Assembly (NCBI GenBank): GCA_903772945.1
Contig: CAICTM010000424.1
Location: 1 to 64,000, forward strand
Direction: 5' to 3'
DNA: 64,000 nucleotides
DNA from: Seminavis robusta
Taxonomy: Eukaryota > Bacillariophyta > Bacillariophyceae > Naviculales > Naviculaceae
Within the stretch, counting starts at the first letter, position 1, and each line of letters begins with the position of its first letter. Shown here one piece after another: positions 10,791 to 21,125 of the stretch. The translations under genes and the position numbers were made by a program. The notes beneath the pieces were generated by a model that worked only from the letters and a program-made list of their open reading frames with translations, did no database searches and was not told where the DNA came from.

Positions 10791-12795
10791 CGCGGAGAGT
10801 AAACTGGAAGTGATCTCGGGTGGCAGAGTCAACCCCTTCCAGGGTAGCTGCTGCGGATAGTGCTGCTCAAAGTGGGACAGGAGTTCGGGCATGGTGAGAT
10901 GTTGGAGACGAGATGTGTCGTCGGCCATGACGTTAGCCGGTCCTGGGATATACGACGAGAGGGGGCAGTACCGGTGTTTGCGTTGATGGAGACAGGCGTA
11001 GTTGCAGAGGAAGGCGGCAGGACCATCAGTGGAGACGGCACCCTTGGCCACCCGGGAGACCGCTGGGGTGTTGTCCGAGAGCGTGTAGAGGGTCGCGTAG
11101 CGGACGTCGTGGCGGTCGGCGAGGAGAGCTTGTTGAGCCAGAATGCCAGCGTGTTCCAGGTCGCTGTTGGTGATAGAGCCGGAGAGGTTTGCGGCCGAGA
11201 CCAGGTCGCGTTGGATGTCGTCCGGGAAAGGCTCTCTCCAGAGGTATCCTTGACCCGTGGAGTCGAAGTAGACACCACCCATACCGGCCTTGGCTGCGTC
11301 AGTGGCCCCGATAGGAGGGGTCCTGGGGCACGATCTCAGCGAGGTGTGTGGGTCGGTGGCAGAGGCTGGCAGCAAGATCAGCAAAGGCATCAATGTTGGA
11401 TCTCAACGCGGTATTGATCCGGATCCTTCCTCCTTTGGACTTGGTGAGGGCGAGTTGGAGAGCGCTGAACAACCCAGCGGAACCCCGTATGGCGACCGAG
11501 ACGAAGCGGAGTTTTCCGAGGATTTGCATCCAGCGTTTGTTGCTGACGCGCTTGCAGGCAGCTAGCTCTTGGAAGATAGCCGCGAGAGCTTCCTTGCGAT
11601 GGGGAGGTAGTTCGAGTGTCTGTCGTAGAGTGTCAATGATCCAGCCGAGGATGAGTTTTCGGGTGGCCCAGCTACCGTCGCCTTTTAGTAGTTTCTTCAA
11701 GGAGACGGCTTCGTTGCGATGCTTTTCGTCCAGGTTTGGGCGCGCAAGGATCTCGTCGATAGCATGGAGAAGGTGGCGACGAAGTACGTTCATGCGGTTC
11801 TTGCCTCCTTGCCCGAGTTGGATGAAGTCGTCAACGAAGACATCATTGCGGCCTAGGGGACGGTTGTAGACTCTGTTGGAGACTGCCGCAATGTCGTCGT
11901 CGGCGGCGGACTCGAGGGGCTCCGTGGCGATGTTCAGGAGGGCCTGAGTGGCGGACTCGTCTTCGGCGTCGCGGGGTCGTGGAGTCATGGAATGGTCCAG
12001 GTCGTCCTGGCGAGAGGCCGGTTCCTTGAGGCGGTGCGGCGGACAAGAGCGCGGCGAGTGCGAGAAGGGCGAGTTACCGCGGTCGCAAGCAGTTTCGGAC
12101 ATTCCGCTGAATGTTGGAGGGGATTGGACCCAACTCATGGTGGAAGACATTGGTATGGCTACCAGTTGGGGTTTCTCCTTCGTATTTTGGGAGGACGAGC
12201 GTGAGTCGGATGCAGTCTGAGGCGTTCAGGAACATACGGTAGAAGCCATCCTTGATGTCGTGCTTGCAGAGGCGGACTGGACCAAACTTGGGGTTAGCGT
12301 GGCGGACATCGTAGAGAATCCGGGGAAGGGCGCCTCCGAATTGCATGGCTTCGGGTGGAGCATGATGAACAGTGGTTTGGTTCACCGAGGGCCATCCCCA
12401 GTCCCAGGAGTGATCGCTGATGAGACGGGGTTTGCGGTCCCGTTCTTCTTTGACAGCAGCGGCGGATAGCAGCAAAGAAGGTTCGTCTTTGACAATGTCG
12501 TAGGGTAGGACTACCCAGAACTTTTTGGTGATGAATTCGGAGAATTCCTCTCGGAGGAAGGGGGAGTGCTCGGTGGCAGAATTGTGGCATCCACGGCGGA
12601 TGCATTCTTCCTTCTGCTCGGCGGTCCCAGGAGGGGAGTTGTTGTTGACGGAAACCCCATGGTCACGCCAATCGGTGAGCAAGGGTATGGCTGGATTATC
12701 GACTTGTTCCAGTTCGGGGGAGAGGTAGGATCTACCTCGGAAGTTTGTGACAAAGGATTCCCAGGACTCGGCTTGGGAGTAGTCGCGGCATAATT
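10790..12795 (-). pseudogene. reverse transcriptase and RNase H of the retroelement, frameshifted
   Basis: Three frames make up one polyprotein. From about 12795 to 12110 the frame holds the N-terminal RT region, with RKPRLISDHSWDWGWPSVN and a palm Asp motif in LCKHDIKDGFYRMFL. After a frameshift near 12110-12150 the next frame carries the catalytic FVDDF motif (about 11825-11845) and the connection domain, and runs to about 11310. The third frame begins with the RNase H fold (GATDAAKAGMGGVYFDS; NSDLEHAGI; TLSDNTPAV; YIPGPANVMADDTSRL, about 11330-10890). Its D-E-D-D residues are visible. Beyond about 10800 this frame is noise and the recombinase starts in another. RT followed by RNase H and then a tyrosine recombinase is the gene order expected for this order of retroelements. 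Confidence 0.82.
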
Positions 12796-13141
12796 TAGTA
12801 ACTAACGTACCTAGACGATCATTTCGGACAGATCTGGTGTCAACGGGAGTACTAGTAGTTTTAGGTGTGTCGTGGAGGCGAGATTTTGAAGGTGAAGGAC
12901 GTTTCGCAGGAGGCGAGTTGTCGAAGAGTGAAGAGCGCTTAGTAGGTGAAGGAGTGGAGTTGTTGTTGTGTGAAGTGTATGAAGAGTGTGCGGACGTGTT
13001 TATGTTGAGGACAGGAGTGCTCGTCGATTTCTACCGGACGGAGGGACATCAAGGCTACTAGGTAGGGGCGAGCCAAAGGCCCCCCAAAACTTTTCTTTCG
13101 GTGGTACAGGGCGACGGGAACGGTTGGTGTAGTCCCACCGC

Positions 13142-15210
13142 TTACCGTGGGTCCCGGCGTGGAGACTCAGGGCAGCGGGTCAGCAACTCCACAACTCCAC
13201 AGTCCGAGAGGAGAGTGTGGAGCTTCTGAACCGTAGCCGCCGAGTAGCGCTTGTGGGTGGCAGCTCGCTTGCAGGACGAGATGCAGTTTCCCTTCAGGGC
13301 CCAAGCTAGACAGACGTCTTGGCCGCCATGCTGGGGGATGGTGATGTCATGTCCGCGGGTCATCTCCCCAATGGAGCGATGACCAGCGGACTGGAATCGT
13401 TTGAGAAGGTCGTTGTCCCCGTGAGCGTTGGTGACACCGTGGGCTCCGGCCTTTTGTTGATGATTTCCGGCAGGTTTGTCAATAGTCAGGGTGGAGCGAT
13501 AGGTTTGATGAGGGAGTACCAGTAGGACGGGAGAGTGGCTAGGACTGAGGCCCGATGAGATTGGACGTGTCCCAAGAGTGTCGTGAAGTTTGGAGGCACA
13601 GCCGTACGGTCGTTTACAGCCAACTTGACCCAGGCAAAGTAGTCCTGTTGTATGTCATAGAGGATGCGGCCAATGATGTCCATACCTAGACTGGGTTTGT
13701 CGGCGTAGTTTCGGGCAATGGTGTATAGGCTGGGACCAAGTCTTCGGACTACACTCCGAACGTTCACGGAGATCGCGTGCTCAAACCCCCATGAAAGACA
13801 TCCAATAGGATTGAGATGCCGTAGAGTTTTTCTTCGGCGGTGCGAGGGTCTACTGGAAACTTCACGTCCGTCGTGTAGAGAGTGTCTGCGTCCTGCAGAG
13901 TGATGGAGCGTCCTCGCTCGACGAGGGTAGCTTTGGAGGCTAAGTCCATAACAGCCTTGGACTCTTCGTGTCCTGGACATATGACAGAGAAAGGAGAGAG
14001 ACCGACCCCGAGGACATGTCCCGTGGAAGAGATCTCGTACTTCCGAAAGAACTTGTCAAGGATGTGGCCGGTGGCCAGGGGTTTGTTTTCTTGTTCGATG
14101 CCAAGCGGAGAAGCACTGGTGCGTATGTACAGGTGGCATTGAAGGGTGTTGTAGTCGCTACCCTTCGAACAATCAGCCAGGAGACGATGGATCTCAGGGA
14201 GATCATCGTCAGAGGCCACGTTGCAGAGGTTGTGGATGCGAGAGGCCAGATTTACTCCGTATTTGGACGTGAAGGTTTTTGTTACTCGAGTGCGCTCGAA
14301 GTTCAGTTGTTCACGGTTGACGTTTTTGAGTGTGTCTTGGATGCCGGCTACCCCCGCGTTGAAAGTGTCGTTTGTTAATCCAGGTCCGGTGGCGCCTAGG
14401 GCAGTGGGCAACGGACGGTTGACCGAGTTTAGGCATCGCTGGAGAGCCATGACGTTGGCAGGGAGACCAGAGTATTCTCCGGTGATGCGTAGGAGAGAGC
14501 CACCCGCATCGCGGGTAGCAACAGCGCGAAACCGATTGGACGAGGGGGAGAATGGCATTTTGACGGGCGGCTTCGGCGTGAGGTGATCTCGGGAGCAAGG
14601 ATGAGTTCGGAACTGGACGATGGAGAAGCGACCGGCAGGACTACTTGAGTGAGCCGGAAACGTGAGGTAAGCGTGAGTGAGGCAAGGGGCATGAACAAAC
14701 GACGTGATCGATAGGCCTTGTCAAAACGGCCGCTACATCCAGGCTGGGCTCCATGGTGCAGCCCGGAGTGAAGGGTAGGAGGATCGTCGCCTAAACCAAT
14801 CCGGACCATTCCAACACTATGTCCCAGCGTTCCCTTGCCCAGCGCATTGTCTCGCGGACCGCTGCACAGTTCGTTGGATCAACCTGGTGTTTGGAAGTAC
14901 ACGGGAGCGACCGTGTGTAGTCGTTTCCGGTAAGTACAACAGCGAGGTTGTCGTAAGGTGAGGCGCGTTCGAAGTCAGCGGGGTATGTGAACAAGGAATG
15001 CCCGACATGGATGTAGTCTTCATCACCGGTGAGAACGAAGGCGATGAGGAGAGGAGACCGCGTGACGGCAGAGCACAAGGTAGTTTGAGTGACGTTACTG
15101 TTCGTGTCAACGTTACCACCGACACGGGTCAGTAGAGCGGCATAATCAAATTCAGGTGCGTCCCAGTGATTTCCGCGGTCAACGAGAGTAGAGAATAAAG
15201 CGGTGGCCAT
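13142..15210 (-). pseudogene. gag-like region of the retroelement, frameshifted
   Basis: It starts with an ATG at 15210, 47 bp inside the A1 repeat boundary. The first frame (MATALFSTLVDRGNHWDAPE) stops at 14791. The protein seems to continue in other frames: about 14700-14560, then 14558-13800 (NRFRAVATRDAGGSLLRITG) and 13810-13486 (SVVRRLGPSLYTIARNYADK). The last piece, 13363-13142, carries a CCCH-type zinc-knuckle-like motif (VCLAWALKGNCISSCKRAATH). That knuckle supports a nucleocapsid role. I cannot match the rest to a named domain; assignment as gag rests on position (first gene) and the knuckle. At least four frame changes mean no full-length product. Confidence 0.65.
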
Positions 15211-15256
15211 GGTCGAAGATTTTCGAAAGGATTTAGACCCTGATGCCGACGCAAGA

Positions 15257-15701
15257 GGTTAATCTATTCTAGTTCTTGCTTGCAGCTCGGCTGAAGGAAG
15301 AATTGTGAGCAGAGAAGGAGACAACCTTCTTGCGATCGACTGTTCAATGGCTGACAGAGAGAGTTGGACCGGTCTTGCATGTTGTGTTCATTCAGGGTTG
15401 CTATCTGTGAGCGGTCTTCGAGGGGTGCTATTGCCTTAGAGCCGATCTTGCGAATGGAGGCAGACATAGCGACATGTATGTGGGTTATCCATTTCAGGAA
15501 CGCAGGTGATGACCTGAGAGATGTAGAGATGTACTTGATGTGTAGGAGCGAAGTGTGGGAATCGATTTTGTGTTTTGTGAGATGGTACAGTTTGGCAACT
15601 GTGAGTCGAGTCACTCGTCGAAGAACCCATGAGGGTTCAGGTTTGCGAGGAAGGATAGGGATCAGGATCGTTGTCCTCTTTTGCGTGCGGCTGCTCGACA
15701 A
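15257..15701. repeat. split direct repeat A1 of the retroelement
   Basis: This near-identical copy of 8829-9269 is the 5' end of the element in coding orientation and probably holds its promoter. Its outer end is CTCGACAA at 15694-15701. Confidence 0.88.
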
Positions 15702-16367
15702 GAGATGAGGATACACCAAACCCTCACATTCACTATCGAAAGACAACACGATGGCTCGAATCTACCAACCTGGCCCGCACCGAGTTCCAGAAGCAACTCG
15801 CTCCAGCGAACCAACAGCTCCAAAGGCAACAGCAAATGATGATCACACATTTTAGTCTTAATCTGGACTAGGCCACTGCGCCCCCGGTCACTCCACGAGG
15901 AGGCATTCATTGTGATAGTTGGAGAAACAAGGATCTGTCCCCTCTCGTTGGGGACGGAGGTGAAAGACAACATTAGACCAGTTAGCTAGTTATGCTCGTG
16001 CTTCTATGAGGAATATCCTCTTGTTTCGATGAAACTGAATGCTGTTCCCCTCGTGTCGTGCGGACCATTCGCATAAACGACTCATTTGCTTGGGCCCCTC
16101 AATTCGTAACAGCGTTGACTCCGGACCAGATAGGTAGTTTGCCTTTTAATGCTAGTACTTCTTATATACAGGTGAGAGATGAGGATACCTAACAAATAGT
16201 GAGGCAAAGAAGTGTTCTAGCCGATTGTTTGATTTTATTAAGTACGTCAACTTGTCCGTGCGACAGCGCGATGCTCTCATATGAAGCATATCCATCTCAA
16301 TGATAGTCTGAATCGAATCGCCTCAGATCCGCCCTCCTGTGGACTTTTTCGTGTAGCTATAACAGAT
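15702..16367. other. intergenic between the retroelement and the FKBP gene
   Basis: I see no gene. A 14-nt sequence, AGAGATGAGGATAC, occurs at 15701-15714 and again at 16175-16188. It may mark the edges of an older small insertion of about 470 bp. Confidence 0.4.
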
Positions 16368-17009
16368 CTACTTGAACCGTTCCAATCGGACATCGAATAG
16401 AATGGTCGCATCCCTTCTCGGATTTTTAATGACCGAGTCCAAAGCCCGTCGATCCAACTCGGTCATGGGTTGCGGTTCAAGGTCGGGATACTTGGAATAT
16501 GCCAATTCGGCGGGCACAATGATGCGTCGAATGCCATTTTTGCGCATCCCTACCAATCCCGCTTCCAAACCGGGCAATGCTTGGTTTTGGCCAAGTGTAA
16601 CCGTCAAGGGCACGGCACCGAATCCATCGGGATTGTTGTTTTTGGTATTATAGAAAACGACCCCATTGAGATTGAGGAGGCGACCACTGCATTGAATCGA
16701 GACGCGGCTATTGCCGGAAACGGTTTCGCCGCCCGTGCCGACGGAAAAATCTTTGGTCTTGACGCCATTGGGTAATGTGACAAATGGTGTGTCTTCGGCA
16801 CCGGGGAGTGGAGCTTGGGTTCCAAGGTTTTGCAATTCGGCAGGTTGAGCGTGAACAATGGCAGGGGGCAAAAAGGCAAGCCCCGCAATTCCTTCCAAGG
16901 CACCTCTTCGGTTGGTTGGAGACTGCTGCTGCTGCCAAGCTGTTGTCAAGGTGCAGCTCAGGATCAGGGTTGCTATAAGCAAGGAGTAACTGTAGTATTG
17001 ATGCATCAT
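16368..17009 (-). CDS. FKBP-type peptidyl-prolyl isomerase, thylakoid-lumen targeted
   Basis: A 213-residue protein starting at the ATG at 17009. Residues about 8-24 form a hydrophobic secretory signal, with Ala24-Trp25 at the likely cleavage site; an aromatic residue at +1 is what diatom plastid import requires. Residues 34-54 form a twin-arginine lumen signal (RRGALEGIAGLAFLPP, then VHA before the mature start). The remaining 150 residues are an FKBP domain that would isomerise Xaa-Pro bonds, with conserved features such as LPGLEAGLVGMRKNGIRRIIVP. Lumenal FKBPs are small and often lack the full rotamase site, so activity is uncertain. It is divergent from the methyltransferase at 17410, with a shared promoter region holding TGACGTCA at 17127, 118 bp upstream of this start. 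Confidence 0.9.
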   Translation of the reverse strand: MMHQYYSYSLLIATLILSCTLTTAWQQQQSPTNRRGALEGIAGLAFLPPAIVHAQPAELQNLGTQAPLPGAEDTPFVTLPNGVKTKDFSVGTGGETVSGNSRVSIQCSGRLLNLNGVVFYNTKNNNPDGFGAVPLTVTLGQNQALPGLEAGLVGMRKNGIRRIIVPAELAYSKYPDLEPQPMTELDRRALDSVIKNPRRDATILFDVRLERFK

Positions 17010-17064
17010 CGTGATCCCAGAAACAATCAGTTTTGTGTGGTGCTCTCCATGGTTTGTGAGAAAA

Positions 17065-17210
17065 CAATCATCGAAAAATGGTGTCAGGCAAAGGATCCAA
17101 AAGATACCGTATCATACCGTACGCGATGACGTCAGTATAGTCTACGGTACTGGGTTCAGTCACTTTTTGCTACCGTGAGTGAGCTTTTACGCGGAACATG
17201 AACCGGCCCT
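17065..17210. promoter_or_regulatory. promoter cassette with CRE palindrome, copy 1
   Basis: TGACGTCA lies at 17127-17134 between divergent genes. Around it are GATCCAAAAGATACC (from about 17095), GTACGCGA and CGCGGAACATGAACC (about 17190-17204), all of which recur in the same order around 25080-25137. The half-site TGACGT is the CO2/cAMP-responsive element known from diatom carbonic anhydrase promoters, bound by bZIP proteins. Confidence 0.65.
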
Positions 17211-17409
17211 AAAAGATGACACCGACACGCGCCAGCGGAGCTTCACCATCTCATGTTGTTTTTGGCAAAACTCGAGACTGGGGAAATGAGAACTCACACA
17301 TCCAAGCGTTGCGCCTTGATGCCGCTGTTGCATCCAAGCAAAGAGTGACAGCCAGTCACTAAATTGTCCGTACTTTTTGATACGGTAGTAAAGACAACAA
17401 CAAACCATC

Positions 17410-18285
17410 ATGATGAGTAAGCTGAAACTGTTCGTCTTCTTGGCCCTGACGCCCGCAACCTCTTGGGTGTTCTCGGCTGTGTCGCCTCAACCAAGACCCG
17501 AACCCAACCAGCTCAATAATTTCCACCAAGTTTTGGAACAAGTGGGCAAGACAGTGCTGCGTCCAGGCGGCAGTGCGGCCACATTGACGCTGCAGGATTG
17601 GGCCCATCTTGGACCCGGAGACTCCGTGCTGGAACTCTGCTCGGGTTTAGGAACCGGTGGCATGGCTTTGGCAGAAAACACGAGCTGCCGTGTCCTCTTG
17701 ACAGACCGAGACACCGATAGGCTGGCCAAAGCAAAAGCCACTGCAGTAGAGAAACGGCCGAGTGACTTGATTGAAACCCTACCAATGGACTTGCTCAATG
17801 CCGACGATTTGTTGGACAAAGCTGAGCATTTTGATGCGATCGTGGTCGAAGCTTCGTTGACTCACTTTCCAGAGCTAGAGAGAGAAAGGATTCTGCGTGG
17901 ACTCAAGGATCAAACAGATCAAGTATTGTTGCATGAGATATGTTTCCGTGGCGAAGATGATGAAGAGAACACTAACGTGTCCAAACAAGTAGGGCGAGCT
18001 CTGGGAATTCGCTTTGACCCTTCGAGCATCGAGGGTTGGACGGAACTGCTAGAGCGTACCGGATACAATGTCACGCGTCTCGAGACTGGACCGCTTGGCG
18101 TCTTGAATCCAATCAATATTCTACAAGACGAAGGACCATTAGGCATGGCAAAAATCATCTGGAATGTGATCACGCGACCCGATCTACGCGACCGAGTAAT
18201 TTCGGTGAGAAGCATTCTACAAAAGCATCGCGACAAGCTTGGGTACATCATTCTTCGAGCCGTACCAACCAACATCCAAGAATAA
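17410..18285 (+). CDS. class I SAM-dependent methyltransferase
   Basis: A 291-residue protein from the ATG at 17410. The first ~20 residues are hydrophobic and end near TSWVF, which fits a signal peptide and possibly plastid import. Residues 72-86 (VLELCSGLGTGGMAL) are the glycine-rich SAM-binding motif I, followed by an acidic motif II-like segment (VLLTDRD, about 97-103) and FDAIVVEASLTHF as the motif IV region. These mark a Rossmann-fold methyltransferase. The substrate cannot be told; the family is close to the methyltransferase type 11 group that acts on small molecules. It shares a divergent promoter with the plastid-lumen FKBP gene, so a plastid role is a fair guess. Confidence 0.8.
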   Translation: MMSKLKLFVFLALTPATSWVFSAVSPQPRPEPNQLNNFHQVLEQVGKTVLRPGGSAATLTLQDWAHLGPGDSVLELCSGLGTGGMALAENTSCRVLLTDRDTDRLAKAKATAVEKRPSDLIETLPMDLLNADDLLDKAEHFDAIVVEASLTHFPELERERILRGLKDQTDQVLLHEICFRGEDDEENTNVSKQVGRALGIRFDPSSIEGWTELLERTGYNVTRLETGPLGVLNPINILQDEGPLGMAKIIWNVITRPDLRDRVISVRSILQKHRDKLGYIILRAVPTNIQE

Positions 18286-18519
18286 GCGACTGTAGATAAC
18301 AATCTATTGAAATAGACGCAAATGGATTGTCACTGTCGCCCGAATGATCATTGGTAAGCAACATGCCGGCACGGCGCAGCAAACCGGATATCCCGGCGAG
18401 ACACAGACGCACCTGCTGATCTAGAAAGTTCTGTTTGGATGTACAGTTTCGTACTTTGTTCGTAACACGAAAATCACCTGTGCTTGCTAACCCGGTCGGT
18501 ATTATCACCTTCGTCATCA

Positions 18520-20132
18520 TTATAACCATGATGAGCCTCCGGGACCTTTCTGTACTTGGCCACCTCCGCCCTTCGGGGCCCCCTCCTCGTCCTTCACGGC
18601 ACTGTTAGCATCCGTGGCGGGCTCCTCGTTCTCGTCCTTGACTGCACTTGGTGGTGGTGTTGCCGCGGCAATCAAATCTTGGACAATCCCCATCCCACAA
18701 ACGGTACTATAGGACGTCATACAAGCCAGAAATACTGGTGAAGTCGCCGCGCCGCCCAATGCCAGAATCACAGATGCCAGCGTGGTCATTGACAAAATAG
18801 CGGGGATAAAGGCACAGGGCACGGCAACGATGCAACAGGAAATGGCCAATATGGAAGGAACGTCATCAATCACCATGTGACAAACAATGCCAAGGCAAGC
18901 ACCCGCATAAAGGAACGGAAAGATGGGCCCGCCGACAAAGCCAAACCCGAGGCTTATGGAAACACAAGCGAGCTTGACAGCGCCTGCGGCAACAATGGCG
19001 CCGACACCGAGTTCTTCGGCGAGATAAATCATGGGACCGAGTTGATCGGCGCCATCCCCAATACAGAGTGGGACTGCTACGCACAAAAGCCCAAGCATAG
19101 CCCCCCCAATAGTGGGTGTCATGAGCATTCCGAGTGTGTTTTCTTGGAGACCGACCTTGTTTCCCAAAGCATCAAAGGTGTCATGAACCTTGGCCCCGAT
19201 AGCTCCAAAAATGGCCATAAAAACAAAGCCGACCAAACCAAGTAGACCGGCAAAGAATCCCAAGAGAATGGAGTAGAACATATCGACGGTTATGATTTCG
19301 GGCAATAAATTGTATGCGGCAAAGGGGAGAGGTATTTGTTCCAGGAGTGTTTCGTTTTGAATGGCGGTAAAGACAATGTATGCGGTGGAACTGGCAATAC
19401 CAGATCGAACAACAGTCTCTATAAAGTGTTTCGTCCAGAGACCTTGTACGTCTCCTTCGGTCCAAACCCCGGATCCCAATTCGTGTATCATGAGACCAGC
19501 GAGGAACTGCGAGGGAAATAGCGCTCCAAAGGCAGCCGACATGCCATCCATGGCACACATTTTGCTTTCCTGACTAAAATCGGGCAACACTTTGGCCAAC
19601 CAGTGATCATCATCATGATCATCGTCTTGATGGTTGATAATAACACTATTGGCTCGAATGGACCCGAGACGCCAGCGTCTACCGACTACCAAGGATCCGA
19701 GCGTACAGCCGACCGCTCCCAATGCCGCTTCGGGTCCGACACTGGCTCCGAGGCCCAAGGACAAAGCACTGCAAATGAGTATGGGAATTGCAACGAGAAT
19801 ATCGTGGGCTTCGAGCTCACGGACTTCGGTGAGAAAACTAGGTACTTTGCGGGGGAATTTGTGTTGGGGGAAGATGACGTTCCAGAGAAGTTTGAGTCCG
19901 CCCACGGCAAATCCTGATTCAACCGAGTGTGCTGGGCAATGACCAGGTAACAATTGAAAAAGCCAAGAGCGACCAAGGCCATGATGAGGCCTTGAGGAAT
20001 GGACGACAAGAGAATGGCTTTACAATACTGCGTGTTACGGGCATACGCGGGTCCTATGGCCTCCAAAAAGTGCTGTCCGCCATCTTTTGGGGAGGCACCA
20101 TGAGGTGCTATTGCTTCGACTTCCGACGACAT
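18520..20132 (-). CDS. CLC-type chloride channel/transporter, with one apparent frameshift
   Basis: The N-terminal 65 or so codons run from the ATG at 20132 in one frame (MSSEVEAIAPHG, then a first membrane helix QGLIMALVALGFFNCYLVIA). The remaining ~470 codons run from about 19940 to 18520 in another (GFAVGGLKLLWN onward). One missing base near 19930-19945 explains the change. No intron of sensible size fits. The second part has the CLC selectivity and gating features: LGLGASVGPEAALGAVG in the position of the GxEGP loop, and FGFVGGPIFPFLYAGACLG in the position of GxFxP, with about ten membrane helices. The hydrophilic tail is Pro/Glu/Gly-rich and no CBS domains are visible. The role would be chloride or nitrate/proton exchange across an internal or plasma membrane. 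Either the gene is freshly broken or the base is an assembly error. Confidence 0.8.
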
Positions 20133-21125
20133 TTGTTAGAATAGTATTGTTGCAATGGTGTCTGTCTATTGTCTGGGCACCAAGGTAGTACATGCATGTA
20201 TTCATGTATTCTGTTCTCAACAGAATGAATGGAAGCTATTAGAACTTAGAACATCTGCGTCGGAAAAATGCTGCCTGGATACAGTCATTGCGGCTCGCAC
20301 CTCTCGCGCCTACATGTACCTGGCTAGCTACCGGTAGTACTTGACCTGAGATTTAGGGGGGGTCAGGCACCAGCGCGGGGGAGGGAAAAGAAAAAGAAAA
20401 GGGAGAGGGTTAGTGATTGAGGTTCCCGATTCCCACTTGGAGAGCAGGCAGGGCAAACTTCCAGACGCAAGGACACCAATTTACTTAGAGAACTGTGGGG
20501 AGATGGAAATGACCGGACAAAAACAGTCATCTCCCCTCTCTCAAGTAACGATGTATCATGTCTGAAGAACAATAAATACGTCACAAAAAGCATCATCTCG
20601 GTGGTCTCACATTGGCTCCATCCGTTCTGAATCAAATCAACGACTACTGTCTGGCTGGCTCTTTCCCTTTCCTTCGCTCGCACCAAACCTTCCCATAAAT
20701 TCGAATACTTACTCCACAAGGTACCCGTAAGAATGCTGCTGTTGTTGTCCGTGTTGCTGTTGTTGTTGTTGCTGTTGTTGTTGTTGTTGTTGTTGTTGTT
20801 ATCCAAAATGGCGACAATGGCATGCTACTAATTGTCGTCCTTCTATCCTTCCACTACCGACGCTCCTTGCTGTACGGACGCTCCTTCCTCTACCGACCCT
20901 TCCTGTACGGACGCTCCTTCCTCTACCAACGCTCCTTCCTCTACCCATACAACAACAACAACTACAACTAAAACAACAACTTGCTCGGCTATTTTGTCTT
21001 GAAGTCAGTGCCTACGTGGGTAGGGGCAAGGCTCTTGGCAACAACAGTAGCTCACACGAAACTCGCCACTACACGAAAGTCGCCACTACACGAAACCCGC
21101 CAATTCAGACCGAAACAGCACGACA
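20133..21125. other. intergenic with simple repeats
   Basis: Contains a (TTG/CTG)n tract at about 20739-20800, a tandem array of an 18-20 nt unit like GACGCTCCTTCCTCTACC at about 20855-20945, and three copies of a 17-nt unit like CACTACACGAAAGTCGC at about 21058-21105. A 148-codon open frame over the trinucleotide tract (20363-20806) lacks an ATG start and is not called. Confidence 0.5.

Larger units (their letters stand above)
8597..15701 (-). mobile_element. tyrosine-recombinase retrotransposon with split direct repeats (PAT/Ngaro-like DIRS order)
   Basis: Read in coding orientation (minus strand) the element is A1 (15701-15257), gag-like region, reverse transcriptase/RNase H, tyrosine recombinase, B1 (9487-9269), A2 (9269-8829) and B2 (8814-8597). 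The A copies are about 441-445 bp and nearly identical. The B copies are about 218 bp and also nearly identical. The order A1-ORFs-B1-A2-B2 is the split direct repeat arrangement known for PAT and Ngaro elements of the DIRS order, which insert through a circular intermediate using a tyrosine recombinase and make no target-site duplication; I see none. All coding regions carry frameshifts, so this copy looks inactive although it is structurally complete. The high identity of its repeats suggests fairly recent insertion. Confidence 0.85.

Noticed and set aside
9874-11417. Plus-strand frames of 328 and 185 codons
   Set aside because: They lie opposite the RT/RNase H and recombinase coding regions, have no recognisable motifs, and the minus strand clearly carries the conserved ones.
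8829-15701. A repeats as LTRs of a conventional retrotransposon
   Set aside because: The element has a tyrosine recombinase in place of a DDE integrase and an extra B repeat outside A2, which LTR elements lack; the termini show no TG...CA and no target duplication.
19930-19990. A short intron restoring the CLC frame
   Set aside because: Only GT-AG pairs of 12-42 nt are available, too short and either out of phase or removing a membrane helix.
20739-20800. CRISPR-like or satellite array
   Set aside because: A simple TTG/CTG microsatellite; there are no spacer units, and no CRISPR array occurs anywhere in the window.
20363-20806. Minus-strand 148-codon frame with polyasparagine start
   Set aside because: There is no ATG at its start, it is preceded by stops, and its opening is a TTG microsatellite; no domain is visible.
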